A DNA stretch of 64,000 nt, taken from Mycolicibacterium senegalense. GTDB taxonomy: Bacteria > Actinomycetota > Actinomycetes > Mycobacteriales > Mycobacteriaceae. The translations under genes were made by a program, and so were the position numbers. A model generated the notes under the pieces. That model worked only from the letters and a program-made list of their open reading frames with translations. It was not told the DNA's origin and did not search any database. Shown here piece after piece: positions 24,609-33,049 of the stretch (positions are counted from its first letter, which is position 1; each line of letters begins with the position of its first letter). The stretch covers positions 1,798,001 to 1,862,000 of the forward strand of contig NZ_CP081000.1 in assembly GCF_019645875.1 (NCBI RefSeq). Reading direction: 5' to 3'.

Positions 24609-25022
24609 CTACTTCGGTGCGGTGAGTTCCAACGCGATGTTGTCGGGGTCCCGGAACTCCAGAATGAAGGACGGTCCGATGTCCTTGACCGGTTCGTGCG
24701 CGATGCCCAGGCCATCGAGGTGTGCCGCGGCGTCGTCCAGCTCTGCGATGTTCTTCAGCCGGAAGGCCAAGTGGTCCAGACCGGTTCGGTTCTCGTCGAA
24801 TGCGTCGCGTCCGACCGGACGCAGGCCGACCAGCGTGGCCCCGGCGTCGTAGATGACCCCGCCGGACAAGAAACTGAGACGGGCGCGGACTGCCGGTTCG
24901 GCATCCTGTGGCAGCTCGATGAGGACCGGCCACCCGAACACGCTCTCGTAGAACTGCCGCGACCGTTCGATGTCGGTGACCGTGAGCCGCACATGAGCGA
25001 CCGAGGACGTGGTGATGGCCAT
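24609..25022 (-). CDS. VOC-family (glyoxalase-like) protein
   Basis: 137 residues, two VOC modules. SSVAHVRLTVTDIERSRQFYESVFGWPV opens module 1 with His at the metal position; TGLDHLAFRLKNIAELDDAAAHL opens module 2; FILEFRDPDNIALELTAPK ends it with the Glu metal position. Function within the superfamily is open. It starts at ATG 25022, 36 bp from the divergent luciferase-like gene. Confidence 0.86.
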   Translation of the reverse strand: MAITTSSVAHVRLTVTDIERSRQFYESVFGWPVLIELPQDAEPAVRARLSFLSGGVIYDAGATLVGLRPVGRDAFDENRTGLDHLAFRLKNIAELDDAAAHLDGLGIAHEPVKDIGPSFILEFRDPDNIALELTAPK

Positions 25023-25058
25023 GGGTTCATGCTGCCACTCACGTGACAGAATTCGTGC

Positions 25059-25952
25059 GTGCGCGTGGGGATGACGATGCCGGTTATGGAGCCTCAGTTG
25101 GATGCGACGACGCTGCGGTCCTGGGCCCGCGTCATCGACGGGGGTCCGTTCTCGTCGCTGTGCTGGGGTGAGCGCATCGCGTTCGACAACCCCGACAGCC
25201 TGACCCTGTTGGGGGCGCTGGCAGCGTGGACCGACCGCGTGCGGCTGGTGACGACGGTGATCGTGCCGCAGTTGCACGATCCGGTCATGCTGGCCAAGGG
25301 GCTCGCGACGGGCGATCTGCTCAGCGGTGGCCGGCTGACCGTGGGTATCGGTGTCGGCGGCCGTCACGAGGATTACCACGCCGTCGGCGCGGACCCGGCA
25401 ACGCAGACCCGGCGGGCGATGGCCGAGCGCGTCGCGGTGATGAAGCGGGTCTGGGCCGGGGAAAAGGTCACCGAGTCGGTGCTTCCGGTCGGGCCGCCAC
25501 CGGTGCAGGCCGGCGGCCCACCGCTGCAGATCGGGACCATCGGCCCCAAGACCATCCGCGATGCCGCGGCCTGGGCCGACGGTGTGGCCGGCACGACATT
25601 GGACCTGGATCTGAACCGTCAGGCCGAGTTGTTCGACATCGCCCGGACCGCATGGGCCGCCGCCGGTAAACCCAAGCCGCACCTGGCCACATCGTTCTGG
25701 TTCGCCCTCGGCAAGCCCGAGGAAGCACGCGCCCAGGTGCACCGCCATCTGCGCCGGTACATGAACTGGATCCCGGCCGAATTCGTCGACGCAATGGCGC
25801 CCACCACCGGGTGGGCCGGCACCGAAGAGGAATTGATCGATGTCCTCGGCAAGTTCGAGGACATCGGCACCGACGAGGTCCACCTGATCCCGACCAGTTC
25901 CGACATCGATCAGCTGCGCCGGGTGGCAGAGGTGGCAAAAATCTTCGCCTGA
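25059..25952 (+). CDS. LLM-class (luciferase-like) F420-dependent oxidoreductase
   Basis: 297 residues, TIM-barrel fold of bacterial luciferase-like enzymes. WGERIAFDNPDSLTLLGALAAWTDRVRLVTTVIV matches the F420-binding subgroup, followed by LSGGRLTVGIGVGGRHEDY and a TGWAGTEEELIDVLGKFEDIGTDEVHLIPTS end. A substrate such as a small alcohol, ketone or sugar phosphate cannot be predicted. It starts at GTG 25059; an in-frame ATG is four codons later. Confidence 0.85.
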   Translation: MRVGMTMPVMEPQLDATTLRSWARVIDGGPFSSLCWGERIAFDNPDSLTLLGALAAWTDRVRLVTTVIVPQLHDPVMLAKGLATGDLLSGGRLTVGIGVGGRHEDYHAVGADPATQTRRAMAERVAVMKRVWAGEKVTESVLPVGPPPVQAGGPPLQIGTIGPKTIRDAAAWADGVAGTTLDLDLNRQAELFDIARTAWAAAGKPKPHLATSFWFALGKPEEARAQVHRHLRRYMNWIPAEFVDAMAPTTGWAGTEEELIDVLGKFEDIGTDEVHLIPTSSDIDQLRRVAEVAKIFA

Positions 25953-26115
25953 CCTACCCTCCGGTGTGGCCCGCGCGGTCGAATGTGGGCAAGCGGCGGG
26001 GTAGCCACAGCAAACCACCGCGGTCGCTCAACTTCACCCAGCGCTCCCGCGGTTCTGGTACTAGCGTGTCAATCTGTCGTCGTCAGACGGCGTCGGATAC
26101 GACAGTTGGGGACCC

Positions 26116-26487
26116 ATGATGCAGAAGAGTTTGATCGCCACGACCCTCGCCGCCGGGGCCATCGGCGCCGCGGTGGCGTTGTCCGCGCCGGCGTCGGCCG
26201 ATTCCAAGGACAACAGCACCGTCGGGTGCTCGCCGTGCGACCGCGTCAATTCGTCTGTCACCGATGCCGTCACCGATGCCGCCAAGAGCGCGCTCACCGG
26301 CGGTGTCGACCTGCCCGAGAGCCCGATCGTGGACAAGTGGACGAACTTCCCGAGCGACACCGCGGAGAAGTGGGGCGGCTTCCCGGGCAAGACCGCCGAG
26401 AAGTGGGCGTCGTTCCCCGGCAAGACCGCCGAGAAGTGGGGCGGCTTCCCCGGCAAGGTCCTCAAGAAGTGGACCGGCCTGGGCTAG
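26116..26487 (+). CDS. Exported protein with 11-residue KW repeats (copy A)
   Basis: 123 residues, unknown function. A signal peptide (MMQKSLIATTLAAGAIGAAVALSA, cleavage likely after ASA near 28) precedes a short Cys-containing region (GCSPCDR, 38-43). From Lys74 to the end come tandem 11-residue units starting K-W at 74, 85, 96, 107 and 118: KWTNFPSDTAE, KWGGFPGKTAE, KWASFPGKTAE, KWGGFPGKVLK, then KWTGLG. The period suggests a regular helical or solenoid surface with one Trp per turn. GGGGAC lies before the double ATG. A second protein of the same design is encoded on the other strand at 30679-31020, on the far side of the ABC operon. Confidence 0.75.
   Translation: MMQKSLIATTLAAGAIGAAVALSAPASADSKDNSTVGCSPCDRVNSSVTDAVTDAAKSALTGGVDLPESPIVDKWTNFPSDTAEKWGGFPGKTAEKWASFPGKTAEKWGGFPGKVLKKWTGLG
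26335..26466 (+). repeat. 33-bp tandem repeats encoding KW units (copy A)
   Basis: Four 33-bp units, each beginning AAGTGG; three share long runs such as CCGGCAAGACCGCCGAGAAG. They encode the 11-residue repeats of the exported protein. Confidence 0.8.
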
Positions 26488-26593
26488 GCCCCTGCGTGTT
26501 AGCTGGAATTTCGCTGATCTTAACTGTTCTCGCGTTGCCTACCGGCCCCTGAAATGGACGCAGCCCGTTCACCGTCCAAAGGAGCTCGTCTCA

Positions 26594-27949
26594 ATGGCTG
26601 CGCCCGCTCGGCAGTTGCACCTCAACGCATTCCTGCGCAACATCGGCCAGCACGAGGCGGCGTGGCGCCTGCCCGAAACCGACTTGGCGGGCATCACTGA
26701 CATCGGCCACTACGTCGAGCTGGCCCGCATCGCCGAGCGCGGCAAGCTCGACGCGGTGTTCTTCGCCGACCATCCGGTGCTCAAGGATCAGACCGAGTTC
26801 CGTCCGTTCGACGCACTCGACCCGGTCACCCTCGTCTCGGCGCTGGCCGGCGCGACCACCCATGTCGGCCTGATCGCGACGGCGTCCACCACCTACAACG
26901 ACCCGTACGGGTTGGCCCGGAGGTTTGCCACCCTCGACCACGTGAGCCGGGGACGGGCCGGCTGGAACGTCGTGACGACGGCCAATGCCTCTGCCGCAGC
27001 CAATTTCGGGGCGCCGAATCATCCGGACCCGGCGGCGCGGTACCGGCGCGCAGACGAGTTCCTCCAGGTCGCGTTGAAATTGTGGGACAGCTGGGAAGAC
27101 GACGCCATCGTCGGCGACAAGGTGGCGCCCCGCTTTGTGAACCCCGACAAGATCCACGCGATCAATCACTCCGGCCCTCATTTCGAGGTGGCCGGTCCGC
27201 TGGAGGTCCCGCGCTCGCCACAGGGGCATCCGGTGCTCTTCCAGGCCGGATCTTCCGAGCCCGGTAAGGATCTCGCCGCCAGGTACGCCGAGGCCATCTT
27301 CACCGCGCAGCCCACCTTGGAGGAAGCCCGCGACTTCTACCGCGACGTCAAGGCCCGCATCCGCCGCCACGGTCGCAACCCGGACCAGGTACACATCCTG
27401 CCCGGGTTGTCGACGATCATCGGCGGCACCGAAGCCGAGGCCCGCGAGCGGCAGCGCGAACTGGAAGAACTCACCGTGCCCGACTACGGGCTCGAACAAC
27501 TCAGCGCCATCGTCGGATTCACGGTCACCAAGGACGAGCTCGACCGAAAACTGAGCTTCCCCGCAGAAGACCCGGGCGACACGTTCATCAAGAGCCGGCT
27601 CGCCCTGGTGAAGCGGTTGGTCGAGACCGACAACCTCACCGTTCGGGAGCTTCTGCTGCGGCTGAGCAGCGGTAGGGGACATCGATTGTTCGCCGGGACG
27701 CCCGAACAGGTGGCCGACACCATCGAGGAGTGGTTCACCACGGGTGCGGCCGACGGTTTCAACCTCATTCCGCCGGCCCTGCCGTCCTCCCTGTCCGACT
27801 TCGTCGACCATGTCGTCCCAGAGTTGCAGCGCCGCGGCATCTTCCGCGAGGAGTACAGCGGCACCACCCTTCGTGACCATCTCGGCCTGGACCGGCCGGC
27901 CAACCGATTCGCCACCGCCACAGACACCACCGTGTCGGCGGCGAGCTGA
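26594..27949 (+). CDS. FMN-dependent monooxygenase of the NtaA/SnaA/DszA (LLM) family
   Basis: 451 residues, matching this large subgroup of two-component flavin monooxygenases. QLHLNAFLRNIGQHEAAWRLPE, DAVFFADHPVL, HVSRGRAGWNVVTTANASAAANFG (about 116-139) and FQAGSSEPGKDLAARYAEAIF are family blocks. Such enzymes oxidise organosulfur or aminocarboxylate substrates with reduced FMN supplied by a separate reductase. Beside a sulfonate-type ABC transporter, release of sulfite from an imported organosulfur compound is the natural inference. AGGAG at 26579-26583 sets the ATG at 26594. Confidence 0.87.
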   Translation: MAAPARQLHLNAFLRNIGQHEAAWRLPETDLAGITDIGHYVELARIAERGKLDAVFFADHPVLKDQTEFRPFDALDPVTLVSALAGATTHVGLIATASTTYNDPYGLARRFATLDHVSRGRAGWNVVTTANASAAANFGAPNHPDPAARYRRADEFLQVALKLWDSWEDDAIVGDKVAPRFVNPDKIHAINHSGPHFEVAGPLEVPRSPQGHPVLFQAGSSEPGKDLAARYAEAIFTAQPTLEEARDFYRDVKARIRRHGRNPDQVHILPGLSTIIGGTEAEARERQRELEELTVPDYGLEQLSAIVGFTVTKDELDRKLSFPAEDPGDTFIKSRLALVKRLVETDNLTVRELLLRLSSGRGHRLFAGTPEQVADTIEEWFTTGAADGFNLIPPALPSSLSDFVDHVVPELQRRGIFREEYSGTTLRDHLGLDRPANRFATATDTTVSAAS

Positions 27950-27962
27950 CAGGGGATCCGAT

Positions 27963-29021
27963 ATGCGTAATCCGTTGCCCCGCCTTGCCCGGGGTGTTCT
28001 TGCCGCCGGTCTCATCGTGAGCCTGGTCAGCGGCTGCCAGTCGTCCGGCTCCGGTGCGGCGGGCTCCGGCGGACTGGCCGCCGATGCACCGATTCCGGTC
28101 GCCGTTCCGCAAGGCACCACCCTGGTGGTCGCCGACGACGCCAACCGGCTCAAGACCCTGTTCAAACTCTCCGGGGAACAGGACCGGCTCAGCGCGGACG
28201 TCACGTATGCCAACTTCAGCAGCGGCCCGCTGCGTCTGGAGGCGATCCGCTCGGGCAACGCGCAGCTGGGACGCGTCGGTGATGTGCCGCCCATCCTCGC
28301 GCAGTATTCCGACGCCGGGGTGCCCATCGTCGGTGCCGTGAAGTACGACGGGAACGGGCTGGTGCTGGCCACCTCACCCGGTTCGGGCATCAAGTCCTTG
28401 AAAGACCTGGCCGGCAAGAAGATCGCGATCAACGAAGGTACGGCGCAGCAGGCGGTGGTGCTGCGTAACCTCAAGTCCGTCGGCCTGAGCATCAAGGACG
28501 TACAGCCGATCAACCTGGGGCTGGCCGAGTTCGCCGACGGCCTGCGTGCCGAGCAGGTCAACGCCGCGGTGCTCAAACAACCGGACCGCGTCCGGTACCT
28601 CACCTCCACCAAGGGGGAGGGCAGCATCGAAATCCCTAACGCCCCAGGCGCTTACCCGGGTCTGTACTACGTCTACGCCAGCCGGGACGCGCTGTCCGAC
28701 CCGGCCCAGGCCGCGGCTATCCGCGAGTTCGTCATCGCCTGGTACCGCGCCGAACAGTGGCTCAACGAGAACAAGCAGACCTGGATCGACGAGTACCTGA
28801 TCAAAGACCAGAAGGTCAGCCCGGAGGACGCCAAGGCCATCGCGGCGGCCGACGGGAAGTCCTCGGTGCCCGGATTCACCGATGAGCTGATCAACACCCA
28901 GCAGGAGACCATCGACCTGCTTCAGCAGGCCGGCGCGTTCTCCGGGAAACAGCTCAGGGCCAGAGACGAATTTGATTCCCGGTTCGCCGAACTCAACGCG
29001 ACGTCGACGGGCAAGCAATGA
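27963..29021 (+). CDS. Sulfonate-type ABC transporter substrate-binding lipoprotein
   Basis: 352 residues, SsuA/TauA-like. The signal peptide ends in the lipobox LVSGC (Cys25), followed by a Ser/Gly linker and a two-lobed periplasmic-binding fold: FSSGPLRLEAIRSGNAQLGRVGDVPPI, LKDLAGKKIAINEGTAQQAVVLRNL. It captures an aliphatic sulfonate or similar ligand outside the membrane; the exact ligand is unknown. It follows the monooxygenase by 13 bp and overlaps the permease gene by four bases. Confidence 0.9.
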   Translation: MRNPLPRLARGVLAAGLIVSLVSGCQSSGSGAAGSGGLAADAPIPVAVPQGTTLVVADDANRLKTLFKLSGEQDRLSADVTYANFSSGPLRLEAIRSGNAQLGRVGDVPPILAQYSDAGVPIVGAVKYDGNGLVLATSPGSGIKSLKDLAGKKIAINEGTAQQAVVLRNLKSVGLSIKDVQPINLGLAEFADGLRAEQVNAAVLKQPDRVRYLTSTKGEGSIEIPNAPGAYPGLYYVYASRDALSDPAQAAAIREFVIAWYRAEQWLNENKQTWIDEYLIKDQKVSPEDAKAIAAADGKSSVPGFTDELINTQQETIDLLQQAGAFSGKQLRARDEFDSRFAELNATSTGKQ

Positions 29022-29899
29022 CCACCGTGCAGACGGCGCCGTCCTCGGCAATTAGACCGAAACCCAATCCGGTTGAGCAGCAGGACTATCCGCACCTCGA
29101 GCACCGTTCGGGTACACAACGTCGCCGGCGGCTGGGGCCGGGTCGCGCGATACCCGCGGCGTTGGCGGTGGGACCGCTCCTGCTGGTGGCCGTCTGGGTC
29201 GTCACCTCGCAACTCGGTATCCTCGACCCGCGGACCTTGCCGCATCCCCTCGACATCGTGCGCACGATCGGCGAGATGTGGTCGGACGGTCGGTTACCCA
29301 CGAACATCCTCGCCTCCCTCAAGCTGGCTGCGATCTCATTGGTCATCGGGGTGGTGCTGGGCCTGGTTCTCGCGTTGATCTCGGGCCTGAGCCGTGTCGG
29401 AGAAGCCATCGTCGACGGGCCGATCCAGGTCAAACGCGCGGTGCCGACCTTGGCCATCATTCCGCTGGCGATCATCTGGTTCGGCATCGGCGACACCATG
29501 AAGATCATCATCATCGCCACCAGCGTGCTGATTCCCGTGTACATCAACACCACCGCACAACTCAAAGGCGTCGACCTGCGGCACGTGGAACTGGCTGAGA
29601 CCGTGGGGCTTTCCCGCGGTCAGTTCATCCGCAAGGTCGCCATCCCGGGCGCCCTGCCCGGCTTCTTCACCGGACTGCGGCTCGCGGTCACCATCTCCTG
29701 GACCGCGCTGGTGGTCGTCGAACAGGTCAACGCCACCAGCGGCATCGGCTATCTCATGACCCAGGCGCGGCTGTACGGGCAGCTGGACATCGTGGTGGTG
29801 GGCCTGCTGGTGTACGCGGTGTTCGGCCTCACCGGGGACTACGTCGTCCGCGCCGTCGAGAGGAGAGCGCTCTCGTGGCGACGCGCACTGGGAACCTGA
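29018..29899 (+). CDS. Sulfonate-type ABC transporter permease
   Basis: 293 residues, SsuC-like, about six membrane segments after a soluble N-terminus of 45 residues. The EAA loop is HVELAETVGLSRGQFIRKVAIPGALPGFFTGLRLA (about 188-222). Its ATG overlaps the binding-protein stop (ATGA), and its 3' end overlaps the ATPase gene by 25 bases. Confidence 0.92.
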   Translation: MTTVQTAPSSAIRPKPNPVEQQDYPHLEHRSGTQRRRRLGPGRAIPAALAVGPLLLVAVWVVTSQLGILDPRTLPHPLDIVRTIGEMWSDGRLPTNILASLKLAAISLVIGVVLGLVLALISGLSRVGEAIVDGPIQVKRAVPTLAIIPLAIIWFGIGDTMKIIIIATSVLIPVYINTTAQLKGVDLRHVELAETVGLSRGQFIRKVAIPGALPGFFTGLRLAVTISWTALVVVEQVNATSGIGYLMTQARLYGQLDIVVVGLLVYAVFGLTGDYVVRAVERRALSWRRALGT

Positions 29900-30642
29900 C
29901 CGAGGAAGTGGCCGTCGTCCGGCAACTGAGCCGATCATTCGGCGGCACAACCATTCTGGATGCGGTGGACCTGACGATCCGCAAGGGCGAATTCGTGGCC
30001 CTGCTGGGGCGCAGCGGCTCCGGGAAGAGCACGCTGCTGCGCGCGCTGGCCGGGCTCGACCACGGAGTGGCCGCCACGGGGGACCTGTTCGTCGCCCGCG
30101 ATGTGTCGGTGGTGTTCCAGGATTCCCGTCTGCTGCCGTGGTCACGGGTGCTCGACAATGTCGCGCTCGGACTGTCCGGACGCGAAGTCAAACAGCGGGC
30201 GAGTGCGGTACTGGCCGACGTCGGCCTGGCCGGACGTGAACACGCCTGGCCCTACGAGCTGTCCGGTGGTGAGCAGCAGCGGGTGGCCTTGGCCCGGTCG
30301 TTGGTGCGAAACCCCGCGCTACTGCTGGCCGATGAGCCCTTCGGCGCGCTCGACGCCTTGACCAGGGTTCGGATGCACCACCTGCTCAAGGAGCTGTGCG
30401 CGAAGTACGAACCCGGGGTGCTGCTGGTGACGCATGACGTCGACGAGGCCGTGACGCTGGCTGACCGGGTACTGGTGCTCGACGGTGGCACTTTCGTCGT
30501 GGACCGTCAGCTGGACTTCCGGACTCCGGAGGCCCGCACCTATCGCAACCCGGAGTTCGTCGCCCATCGTGAGGCGCTGCTGGCGGCGCTCGGGGTGGGG
30601 GAGGCGGGGCCCCACAAACAGATCAGTGGTGACCCGCTGTAA
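29875..30642 (+). CDS. Sulfonate-type ABC transporter ATP-binding protein
   Basis: 255 residues, SsuB-like. Walker A GRSGSGKST at 45-53, Q-loop VFQDSRLLPW, signature LSGGEQQRVALARSL, Walker B LLLADEPFGALD and switch LLVTHDVDEA are intact. It powers uptake through the preceding permease. It starts at GTG 29875 with AGGAG 9 bases upstream. A hairpin overlapping the stop closes the operon. Confidence 0.93.
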   Translation: MATRTGNLTEEVAVVRQLSRSFGGTTILDAVDLTIRKGEFVALLGRSGSGKSTLLRALAGLDHGVAATGDLFVARDVSVVFQDSRLLPWSRVLDNVALGLSGREVKQRASAVLADVGLAGREHAWPYELSGGEQQRVALARSLVRNPALLLADEPFGALDALTRVRMHHLLKELCAKYEPGVLLVTHDVDEAVTLADRVLVLDGGTFVVDRQLDFRTPEARTYRNPEFVAHREALLAALGVGEAGPHKQISGDPL

Positions 30643-30658
30643 ACGGATCACCACTGAT
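30622..30658. terminator. Hairpin at the end of the sulfonate ABC operon
   Basis: ATCAGTGGTGA at 30622-30632 is perfectly repeated in inverse at 30648-30658 with a 15-base loop that contains the ATPase stop codon. It lies between convergent genes, so it may act on both; no T-tract follows. Confidence 0.6.
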
Positions 30659-30678
30659 GGAGGACGGTGCGCGAAGGT

Positions 30679-31020
30679 TTACTCCTCGTCACCGCCGCCG
30701 GACCACTTGTCCTGAATCTTCTTGGGGAAATCGCTCCACTTCTTGGCGACGTCAGCGGGGGCGTTGGCCCATTTGTCGGCGGTGTTGGCGGGAGCACTCG
30801 CCCATTTGTCGGCGATCGCGCCCGGGAAGGTGGCCCACTTGTTGGCCTGGATCTCGGTGGCGCAGGCCCACTTCTCGCCGCTGGTCGGCGTGTAGCCGTC
30901 CTCGCTGTTGATCTTGTCGACGATGTCGGTGCAGTTCGGCGCGGCCGCGGCCGGCGCGGCGAGCGCGAGTCCGGCGCTCAGGGCGCCGGCGGCCAGTGCC
31001 GCCGCAACGAGTTTGTGCAT
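30679..31020 (-). CDS. Exported protein with 11-residue KW repeats (copy B)
   Basis: 113 residues, unknown function. A signal peptide (MHKLVAAALAAGALSAGLALAAPAAA) is followed by PNCTDIVDKI and a single-Cys-pair region (C30 and C53). K-W pairs occur at 50, 61, 72, 83, 94 and 105, exactly 11 residues apart: KWATFPGAIAD, KWASAPANTAD, KWANAPADVAK, KWSDFPKKIQD. This is the same design as the protein at 26116-26487 but with less identical units. GGGGGGA precedes the ATG by six bases; a -10 like TACAGT lies at 31060-31065 on this strand. Confidence 0.75.
   Translation of the reverse strand: MHKLVAAALAAGALSAGLALAAPAAAAPNCTDIVDKINSEDGYTPTSGEKWACATEIQANKWATFPGAIADKWASAPANTADKWANAPADVAKKWSDFPKKIQDKWSGGGDEE
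30709..30873 (-). repeat. 33-bp tandem repeats encoding KW units (copy B)
   Basis: Five 33-bp units, each with a Lys-Trp codon pair at the same phase, encoding residues 50-104 of the exported protein. Confidence 0.75.
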
Positions 31021-31168
31021 GGTGTGTCCCCCCATATGGAATGCCGAAGCGTTGGAGCAACTGTATACCTTGTGGGCAGTTTGCTGAAGGCCTTTTCTCC
31101 GTCGCTTTGGCTCAATTTCTCGATCGCAGTGGTGTTTGCCATAACAACCGTTTCGTGCGTGGTCGCGG

Positions 31169-31831
31169 TCAGGAGGGTGTGTCTACCTGCGCCAAATGGT
31201 CGGCAAGCAGAGCGCCGGCATTGCGGATATGCCGGGCCATGGCGGCGCGGGCCTTCTCCGGCTCGTTGGCCCGCAGGTGCTCGATGATGGCGCGGTGATC
31301 CTGGGCCGAGGCTTCCGGCCAGCCATCCACCGCGGCGAAGAACTTGCGCGGCGCATACGCCAGCGTCGTCTTGATCAGCCAGCGCATCTTGCGCGACCCG
31401 CTCAGCCGGTAGATCAGTGCGTGGAATTGATGGTTGAGGCGCTCCTCCTCGTCGAAATCTCCGGCGGCAGCGGCTTTTTCGAGTGCGTTCTGGATGCCTT
31501 CGAGTTCGTCGACCGCTGCCGGCGTGATGGTCGTGGCGGCGCGGGCCGTGAGCTCGCCGCCCAACAGCGCCTGCGCGTCGTAGATGTCGCGGATGTCGTC
31601 GCTGGACAACGCGGTCACCATGAAGCCGCGCCGAGGCTCTACGGACAGGAAGCCCTCGGTCTGAAGTTGGAGCAGTCCCTCCCGCGCCGGCGTAGCGCTG
31701 ACCCCGAGTTCCTCGGCGACCGCCTCTGGGCGGATGAACGCGCCGGACTGCAGCTGTCCCGACACGATGAGCTCCCGAACATGGGCCGCGACGACATCGG
31801 ACAACCGCATCGGCGGGCGTCTATTGGTCAT
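31169..31831 (-). CDS. GntR-family regulator (FCD/FadR-VanR subgroup)
   Basis: 220 residues. The winged helix (about 8-75) reads VVAAHVRELIVSGQLQSGAFIRPEAVAEELGVSATPAREGLLQLQTEGFL. The all-helical FCD effector domain (about 85-210) has IYDAQALLGGELTARAA and NHQFHALIYRLSGSRKM, with the His residues that usually bind a metal and a carboxylate ligand. It follows the acyl-CoA dehydrogenase gene by 11 bp, so it is likely the local regulator; the palindrome upstream of the dehydrogenase gene is its candidate operator. Confidence 0.9.
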   Translation of the reverse strand: MTNRRPPMRLSDVVAAHVRELIVSGQLQSGAFIRPEAVAEELGVSATPAREGLLQLQTEGFLSVEPRRGFMVTALSSDDIRDIYDAQALLGGELTARAATTITPAAVDELEGIQNALEKAAAAGDFDEEERLNHQFHALIYRLSGSRKMRWLIKTTLAYAPRKFFAAVDGWPEASAQDHRAIIEHLRANEPEKARAAMARHIRNAGALLADHLAQVDTPS

Positions 31832-31842
31832 GTCGGACCGCC

Positions 31843-33000
31843 TCAGATGTCGAGTCCGCCGCGTTTGACCAACTGTTTGGCGATCACGCCACGTTGGATC
31901 TCGTTGGTGCCCTCGCCGACGATCATCAGTGGCGCGTCCCGGAAGTAGCGCTCGACGTCGTATTCGGTGGAGTACCCGTAGCCGCCGTGGATCCGGACCG
32001 CGTTCAGCGCGATCTCCATCGCGGTCTCGGAGGCGAACAGTTTGGCCATGCCGGCCTCCATGTCGCAACGTCCGCCGGCGTCGAGGCGCTGCGCAGCGTC
32101 GAGCAGGAGGCTGCGGGCGGCGTAGAGCTTGGTGCCCATGTCGGCCAGCAAGTTGCCGACCGACTGGTGCTGCCAGATCGGCACCCCGAAGCTCTCCCGG
32201 TCCTGGGCGTACTGCAGGGCATCGTCGAAGGCGGCGCGGGCCACGCCGGTGGCACGGGCCGCGACCTGAATCCGACCGACTTCCAGGCCTTTCATCATCT
32301 GCGCGAAGCCGCGCCCTTCGGCGCCGCCCAGCAGGGCATCTGAATCCACATGGCAGTCAACGAAATTGATCTCGCAGCTCTCGACACCCTTGTAGCCGAG
32401 CTTCGGCAGGTCCTTGGAGACCGTGAAGCCGGGGACCTTCTCCACCAACAGGATCGACACACCCTTGTGGGCGGGGGAGGCGGTCGGGTCGGTCTTGCAC
32501 AACAGCGCGACGAGGCCGGCCTTGCGGGCGTTGCTGATCCAGGTCTTCGACCCGTTGATCACATACCCGGAACCGTCTTTCGTCGCGACCGTCCGCATGG
32601 CCTGCAGGTCGGAACCGCCACCGGGTTCGGTCAGGGCCATCGTCGCGCGCAGCTCGCCGGTGGCCATGCGGGGCAGGTAGCGCTGCTTCTGCTCCTCGGT
32701 GCCGAACTGCAGCAGGAGCTTGGAGACCACGGTGTGCCCGCCCATCGCGCCGGCCAGGCTCATCCAGCCGCGCGCCAGTTCTTCGGTGACCTGGGCGTAG
32801 CAGGGCATCGACACCTCGGCGAAGCCATACGGTTCCGGGATCGCCAGTCCGAAGATGCCCATCTCCTTCATCGCCTCGATGAGTTCTTCGGGATAGGTGT
32901 TGGCGTGCTCGAGCTCGCGGACCACCGGCTTGACCTGCTTGTCCACGAAGTCGCGGACGGTACTGACGATGGCCTGTTCTTCGGCGGACAACGTGATCAC
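31843..33000 (-). CDS. Acyl-CoA dehydrogenase
   Basis: 385 residues, a full-length ACAD. The N-terminal helical domain leads to MALTEPGGGSDLQAMRT (FAD/substrate contact), WISNARKAGLVALLC, and the C-terminal four-helix domain with RIHGGYGYSTEYDVERYFRDA and the catalytic-base motif IVGEGTNEIQRG. It catalyses FAD-dependent alpha-beta dehydrogenation of an acyl-CoA; chain specificity is not readable. It starts at GTG 33000, with AAAGGA at a good distance. It forms an operon with the GntR gene. Confidence 0.94.
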   Translation of the reverse strand: MITLSAEEQAIVSTVRDFVDKQVKPVVRELEHANTYPEELIEAMKEMGIFGLAIPEPYGFAEVSMPCYAQVTEELARGWMSLAGAMGGHTVVSKLLLQFGTEEQKQRYLPRMATGELRATMALTEPGGGSDLQAMRTVATKDGSGYVINGSKTWISNARKAGLVALLCKTDPTASPAHKGVSILLVEKVPGFTVSKDLPKLGYKGVESCEINFVDCHVDSDALLGGAEGRGFAQMMKGLEVGRIQVAARATGVARAAFDDALQYAQDRESFGVPIWQHQSVGNLLADMGTKLYAARSLLLDAAQRLDAGGRCDMEAGMAKLFASETAMEIALNAVRIHGGYGYSTEYDVERYFRDAPLMIVGEGTNEIQRGVIAKQLVKRGGLDI

Positions 33001-33014
33001 TGCGATCCTTTCGT

Positions 33015-33046
33015 CGAACTCTGTAGAAAATATTCTATAGAGTTCG
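33015..33046. promoter_or_regulatory. Large operator-like palindrome between acyl-CoA dehydrogenase and SnoaL-like genes
   Basis: CGAACTCTGTAGAA at 33015-33028 and TTCTATAGAGTTCG at 33033-33046 are inverted repeats with one mismatch in 14, spaced by AATA. The core TAGAA-N4-TTCTA resembles operators of lipid-metabolism regulators. The palindrome starts 15 bp from the dehydrogenase start and ends 4 bp from the SnoaL-like start, so a bound repressor would block both. TATTCT at 33031-33036 could be the -10 for the rightward gene. Confidence 0.65.
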
Positions 33047-33049
33047 GGG

